Below are positions 8,220 through 12,396 of a stretch of DNA of 12,396 nt, in pieces; within the stretch, counting starts at the first letter, position 1, and each line of letters opens with the position of its first letter. Where the stretch lies: NCBI GenBank assembly GCA_001275005.1, contig JWZX01001445.1:1-12396 (forward strand), written 5' to 3'. The position numbers and the translations under genes are program-made. The DNA is from Chrysochromulina tobinii. Taxonomy: Eukaryota; Haptophyta; Prymnesiales; Chrysochromulinaceae. Below the pieces are notes generated by a model that was not told where the DNA came from, did not search any database, and saw nothing but the letters and a program-made list of their open reading frames with translations.

Positions 8220-11200
8220 GCTGCACGACCTGCTCGCGACTCGGGTGGCGTCAAATTCGACTTCACGACCGTTCAGTCGCGGTGTGGCTACTTCCAGGGG
8301 TGCCTCCTCTCTACCGAAAAGGCCAAGATTTTTATGGCCAGCCTCAGCGAGGCGATCGACACGCTGGTCGGCGGCGGCGGGGTTCGTCTGTGGAACGGCA
8401 CTTTCCACGGGGGACGGCGGTACCCGAGCATTCTTTGCGCCGACGACCTGCTTGGTAGCTTGACGAGCTGGGTGGCTGGCATCGTCTTCATTCGCCTTCT
8501 GGACGAGTGGGCCGACGTCTCGGCTAGCCACTTTGGCATCGCCGACGACGCGTCCAAGACTACGTTCTCTGCCATCTTTGTCGATGGCTCCGGCGTGCCG
8601 CACGAAGCCCCGGCGCCGCCTGCATTCCTCGCCGCCGCGCGCATTGGTGGCCGCGCCATCCCGCGCCTCCCGTACGACGCCGAGTACGCACACGTCGGCG
8701 ATCGACGCAAGCTCAATGGCGATCAGAGCCCCACCCGGGGCAAAGCGGTTGGCCTCTGCATGGCGTGGCTCAAGCGCGTTGAGCAGATGTGCCGGTGCAG
8801 CCCTCGCGAGTTTGCTCATGCCACGACCGTCGGCCTCGCTTCCATCATCGACGCGTACGCCCCGTTTGCGCCGTTGACTTTTGCGCAAGCCGAGGCAATT
8901 GAAAAGGTCCGGCGCGCCATTCATAAGCGACGCTTCCGCGGGCTGGTATCTGCAGCCTGTGCTGACCGGTATCTACCTGATGCTCTGCACGCGGCTCCAC
9001 AGTACGGCCTCCTCACGGCAGGCCTTCTTGAGGCCTTGCGCGTTGGCGATGGGTGGATGCACTGCGCCTCTCTCAACGCCGCCAGCATCCACGCAGTTAT
9101 CTCCGACGCCATCTCCGATGGCATCGACAGTCAGCTTCGATTCTGTGCCCGGGCGCTTCTTTCCCTTACGTGCTTTCTCTGGGGCAGCTTTGGTGCCCAT
9201 CCGGCCACTTGGTCTTGGGTACATCTTGAACATCTTCTTGCAAACCCAGATCCGTCCGTTGGCTCCTCCTCGGTGGGCCGTGTCTACGCCACCGAGGTCT
9301 ACATGAAAAACGTAGCTTTGCTTCGCCGACTCGCCGCATTGACCAACGGAGATCTAGCGCCCTCGTTCAACTTCACCTTCGAACACGTACCGCCCGCTGG
9401 AGATCCCTTTGATCGGACCGCCCTCATCTACTCTTCCAAGCTGGCGCATGATACCCTACGTTTGTTTGAGGGCGACCTTATCTCGGAAACCACGTGCGTG
9501 CAACTTGGGCGACGTCGTCGACCGGTGTGGCTTCTCCTCTCCGCAGGCATTGTCGTCCGGTCGCATGTATGTCGTGCGGACGGCTCCGACTTTATGACCT
9601 TTGCTGAAGCGGCACTGGTCGTTCCTGCGTTTGCGCGACGTGCGGGTACTACGCTCCTCGCCTCGCAACGCGCGTGGGATCAACTGATTACCGACCTTCG
9701 CGATCTCGACGTCGAGTCGGTCCCGAGAGAAGCCGTCCTCGACGCTCAGGCGATTTGGAGGGGCACGTCGTTTAACATGGCCGGAGCGCCTGACGGCTCC
9801 GCCGGCACTGGGCCTCGCGACGAGCTCGACGACCTCATCCAGCGCATGGCGAAAGGTGACGTCGCCGCCGCGAGCGAGTGGACGGCTGCTTATCGCACCT
9901 GGTCCGCGGCACCGCCTCCCCCGCGATGCGAACGGCCGCTGCCGTCACCCACCGCTGCGGAACTCTGCGGCCCCCACACTCGATTTCTCGTCCCTGCGCG
10001 CGGGGGCGAGATTGAGACCATTGTTCGAGGACGGCCCGCTCCTCCCTGCTCTGCGGCTGATGCGGCCGTGCTTGCGCGGTTCCGGTCGCAATCGTGGCGC
10101 GTCGCCCGCGACGGCCGCTCGATTGCCTGCTCACACGGCACCGAGCTCCAGCAGGCGTCCGTCATCGTACAACTCTACGCGGCCGCGCTCCCCATCGCCA
10201 TCGCTGCGTTTGATCGAGAGCAAGCAGCCAAGGCTCAACGTCGTCTCAAAGTCAACGAGAAGCGCAACCTCGCTGGACTTGACCCGCTGCCGCCCGATGA
10301 GCCTACTCCCGAGGAGATTTCCTGGCAAGGGGGACCGGGCTTCTGTGTCGCTCTCGCCAATGCTACCCTCGACGAGATGCTCGCCGATGAACAGCGCCAA
10401 GGGTTCGCCTACACGGCCGCGGTCGTTGGCGACGGGTCGTGGGACCCTCGGCGGAAGCGCCTCTCTCGCGCCGCGCTGATGCACACCGGTGCATGTCTCG
10501 GCGGTGCTCTCGACGCCGACGACTTGATTGGAGGCACCCGCGACAATTACGATGCCGAGCTCGCGCACCGCGTCGATGCGCTCGCAAGGCTCGAGGGACA
10601 GCGCGTTTTCTATATCTTTGACTCCACCTCTCCCATTCTCGCAGGGGAGCACTTTCGCCGCCTGAGCCTCCCAGCTCGTTCACGCATGCTCTGCGACAAC
10701 TGGCTCGCCTGGGCCATGGCGTTTGAGCAGCGCCTCGAAACGCTCACCTACTGGTGGTCGCACTCTCACTGCGGCCACTTGCCCGAAGCCGCCTTCGACG
10801 CGCTCGCCAAATCGTTTCTCTCGGGCGATCCGGTGCCCCTTCCTCGCCCTCTCGAACCTCCTCGCCACCGGTCCATTCGGCACTATGCCAAGGGCTCCGA
10901 GCGCGACCTCATGCTCCACGTGTACAATTTACACGTCGTGCGGACGCACTACACCACGCCCTCTTCGATGTTCGCACGCCCAGGGTGCCTCGAGTTTCTG
11001 CGGGTTGCCAAGCTCAACGACCAGCAGCGCTCCACCGTGCTGGCTGTTCGGGATGATCGAGTACGGCTCTTGGGCAGCCGCGTCTTTCGTGACACGGGTC
11101 CGCACTCCCTCGGAGCGGTGCTTACCAAACTAGGCTGCCCGTGCGGCAAGGGGCGACAGACTGTCGAGCATGTTCTCTGGGAGTGCGAGCTCTCCAGCGT

Positions 11201-12396
11201 CGTCACGCGGCGCGCGACGCTCCTCACTCCTGCCTGCACCGCCCTTGGTACCGCGCTCGATCGCTGCGAACCCATCACACGCGATCACGCCGTCTCCTCG
11301 ATTGCGCACCGTGCTCTTGAACGCGGACAACGTCCGGAGGCGTACCGTACGCTAACGGGTGCTGGGACACCCTTGAGCATCTCGCGAGACGAGGCGCGAC
11401 AGGCCGCTCTCGCGCACGTGCTCGGCGTCGTTCAGGAGCCTTTGAACTGGTTTCGCCCGACCATCCAGCTCGCCCGCCCTCTCCTCCATGCCTCTCTTGC
11501 TATGATTGCTGCCGCGATTCAGGCCTCCACGACCACACTTCGGCACGCAATCCTCACCAGCCGTCGCCGAATGACACTCTACTGCGCCCTACAGCGGCTT
11601 CGGTATCAGACTTGGACCCACCCTAAGCCAGCAGGCACGCCGTGCAGGTGCTGTGCAATTCCCGGCTCGCCCGCGCCGGGCGTTCACGTCCTAGGGTCGC
11701 GCCGTCCGATCGATGGTGCCCGCGCCGTTCAAGCTGTTCAACAGCGGGAAGGCGTCCGCGCCCAGGGTCCCCCCCAGCTCTCGAGCATTCGCTCTTTCGT
11801 CACTCGTGCTCGCGAGGAGGCGTTCCAATCGAGCAGCGCTGCTCGCGAGGTCTCTTTTCGGCTACAGCAGGATTGCCTCGCACGGGACGACGACGCATCC
11901 GCCGCGCTTGCACGAGCCAACGACGCTCGGGCGCTTGCTGACGACGCTCGGGCGTCTGCTGACGACGCTCTGGCGCTTGCTGATGCCCTCGACGGGATCG
12001 ACGAACTTTCTTCTACGCAAGCATGTGCAGACGCGGAGCGTGCACGCGCAGACGCGGAGCGTGCACGTGCAGACGCGGAGCGGGCACTCGCTGCGCATCG
12101 CGCGGCCGCCATCGAAGCCGCCAATGCTGCTCGACTCTCGAACGCGGCGGACGCCCGCTATCGTGCCCTCGATTCGCACGCCCATCGTGTCTCGGACTTC
12201 ACGTATTTCGCCGCCCAACATGTCTCCGGTATCATTCTCGACAGCCAACGTGCAGCGGTTCGATCACATCGGGCTCAGAAAGCGGCCGCGGCGGCGAGGG
12301 CGGCGGCGACGCCGCGCCTCACCCCTGCGGAACGCCGGGTGCTCACGGTCCAGCGTAAGCGGCGGCGAAGGGAGGAGCAGGAGGCAGACTCAACCG
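8220..12396 (+). CDS. Retrotransposon polyprotein: partial RT, RNase H, CCHC zinc knuckle, coiled-coil tail
   Basis: Read codon by codon with codon starts at multiples of three, there is no stop from 8220 to 12396, nor upstream to 7575 (TGA at 7572-7574); the frame is still open at the right edge. Upstream of ~8220 it reads Pro-rich, then Ala/Ser-rich, with ATGs at 7785 and 7950, so no start is certain and I give the part with recognisable domains. RT: GYFQGCLLS (8286-8306, motif B), CADD (8436-8447, motif C), GIADDASKTTF (8535-8567, motif D). Then about 650 residues that I do not recognise, RNase H (10420-10811), a CCHC knuckle (11136-11186), and a tail of more than 400 residues with coiled-coil repeats. 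Without motif A it should be unable to copy itself, yet nearly 1,400 codons remain open, which implies recent insertion or maintained expression. Confidence 0.82.
8250..8610 (+). other. Reverse transcriptase, motifs B to D/E only
   Basis: GYFQGCLLSTEKAKIF corresponds to the RT B motif (GxxQGxxLSxxxFxxxL). About 45 residues later ILCADDLL corresponds to the palm C motif (usually Y/F-ADD), with Cys in the variable first place. About 30 residues after that comes LLDEWADVSASHFGIADDASKTTFSA, matching the G-x-x-x-x-x-x-K motif D region. The spacing is right for LINE RTs. Motif A would be expected about 60 residues upstream, where there is only Ala/Ser repeat. Confidence 0.75.
10420..10811 (+). other. 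RNase H domain
   Basis: VVGDGSWD (Asp at 10431), DNYDAELAHRVDALA (Glu at 10557), RVFYIFDST (Asp at 10620) and WWSHSHCGHLPEAAFDALAK (His at 10761, final Asp at 10797) reproduce the D-E-D-H-D pattern of RNase HI. The last block is comparable to the cellular SHxGxxGNExADxLA. It would degrade the RNA strand of the RNA/DNA hybrid. All four acidic catalytic positions appear intact. Confidence 0.8.
11136..11186 (+). other. CCHC zinc knuckle of LINE type
   Basis: CPCGKGRQTVEHVLWEC gives C-x-C-x8-H-x4-C, the knuckle found after RT/RNase H in many LINE polyproteins (C-x(1-3)-C-x(7-8)-H-x4-C). It lies about 110 residues after the RNase H domain. Probable nucleic-acid binding. Confidence 0.78.
11922..12083 (+). 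repeat. Two sets of 21-bp tandem repeats encoding seven-residue units
   Basis: Set one has three units at 11922-11942, 11943-11963 and 11964-11984, each encoding DARALAD-like residues. Set two has three units at 12021-12041, 12042-12062 and 12063-12083, each encoding A-x-ADAER. The seven-residue period equals a coiled-coil heptad, and the surrounding sequence (11800-12300) is Ala/Arg/Asp/Glu-rich without Pro, so a long helix or coiled coil is likely. Confidence 0.85.

Larger units (their letters stand above)
8220..12396 (+). mobile_element. LINE-type (non-LTR) retrotransposon, apparently 5'-truncated, continues past right edge
   Basis: The order RT, RNase H, CCHC knuckle in one reading frame matches RNase H-bearing LINE clades such as the I/R1-like and Tad-like groups. 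The RT is present only from motif B; fingers and motif A, which carries the first catalytic Asp, are absent. To the left lies simple-repeat sequence that reads as another gene on the opposite strand. A 5' truncation of this kind is the usual result of incomplete target-primed reverse transcription. The 3' end, any poly(A) or tandem-repeat tail, and the target-site duplication lie outside the window, so the boundary is placed only to within tens of bases. Confidence 0.78.

Noticed and set aside
7366-8463. Two plus-strand open frames of about 360 residues
   Set aside because: Both consist of Arg/Cys- or Ala/Ser-rich translations of the GCC-type repeats and run through the RT region in the wrong frame.
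8187-8924. Minus-strand frame of 245 residues opposite the RT
   Set aside because: No motifs, and the opposite strand carries clear RT motifs in a frame that stays open for 4 kb.
8220-12396. LTR retrotransposon, retrovirus-like or Polinton origin
   Set aside because: There are no protease, integrase or LTR features, and the RT - RNase H - CCHC order with this knuckle spacing fits LINEs.
1-12396. tRNA, rRNA or bacterial operon signals
   Set aside because: No tRNA-like cloverleaf, rRNA segment, Shine-Dalgarno-led short spacing or rho-independent terminator was recognised by eye.

Overview
The window is a piece of a GC-rich eukaryotic nuclear genome, most likely from a unicellular alga. A haptophyte is my best guess; this rests on remembered family resemblance and base composition, not on a search. 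The eukaryotic reading is supported by two short GT-AG introns that restore one reading frame, by a NACHT plus ribonuclease-inhibitor-type LRR protein more than 2,300 residues long, by a LINE-type retroelement, and by the absence of bacterial operon layout.

Positions 1-7307 (+) hold one three-exon gene, open at the left edge. The exons are 1-1079, 1163-5837 and 5919-7307. The product is a multidomain NLR-like protein. In order it carries an acidic N-terminus, a domain resembling the fungal HET domain (interrupted by an RRM-like segment and closed by an RGW...E motif that exists only after intron 1 is removed), helical and unrecognised modules, an FG/GLFG-rich low-complexity tract like that of nucleoporins, a complete-looking NACHT NTPase, and about 25 leucine-rich repeats. 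Effector-like domain, NTPase switch and ligand-binding-type repeats together suggest an immune or self/non-self receptor, but that function is inferred.

Positions 7308-7428 are a short gap with TG-rich sequence and the first copy of a 21-bp direct repeat. Positions 7429-8216 read best on the minus strand as a broken Ala/Glu-rich coding fragment ending in an IQ-like (calmodulin-binding) motif. It is made of internal GCC/TCC-type repeats and is broken by one extra base at 7960.

Positions from about 8220 to the right edge (+) are one uninterrupted reading frame of almost 1,400 codons that has not closed at 12396. It encodes the C-terminal part of a non-LTR retrotransposon polyprotein: reverse transcriptase from motif B onward (QG, CADD), a long unrecognised middle, an RNase H domain with its D-E-D-D residues, a CCHC zinc knuckle, and a long tail with two sets of 21-bp tandem repeats that encode seven-residue coiled-coil units. 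The RT fingers and motif A are missing, so the copy looks 5'-truncated, with its left junction in or beside the Ala-rich minus-strand fragment.

The NLR gene and the retroelement show no sign of working together. The retroelement more likely landed in repeat-rich sequence downstream of the receptor gene.
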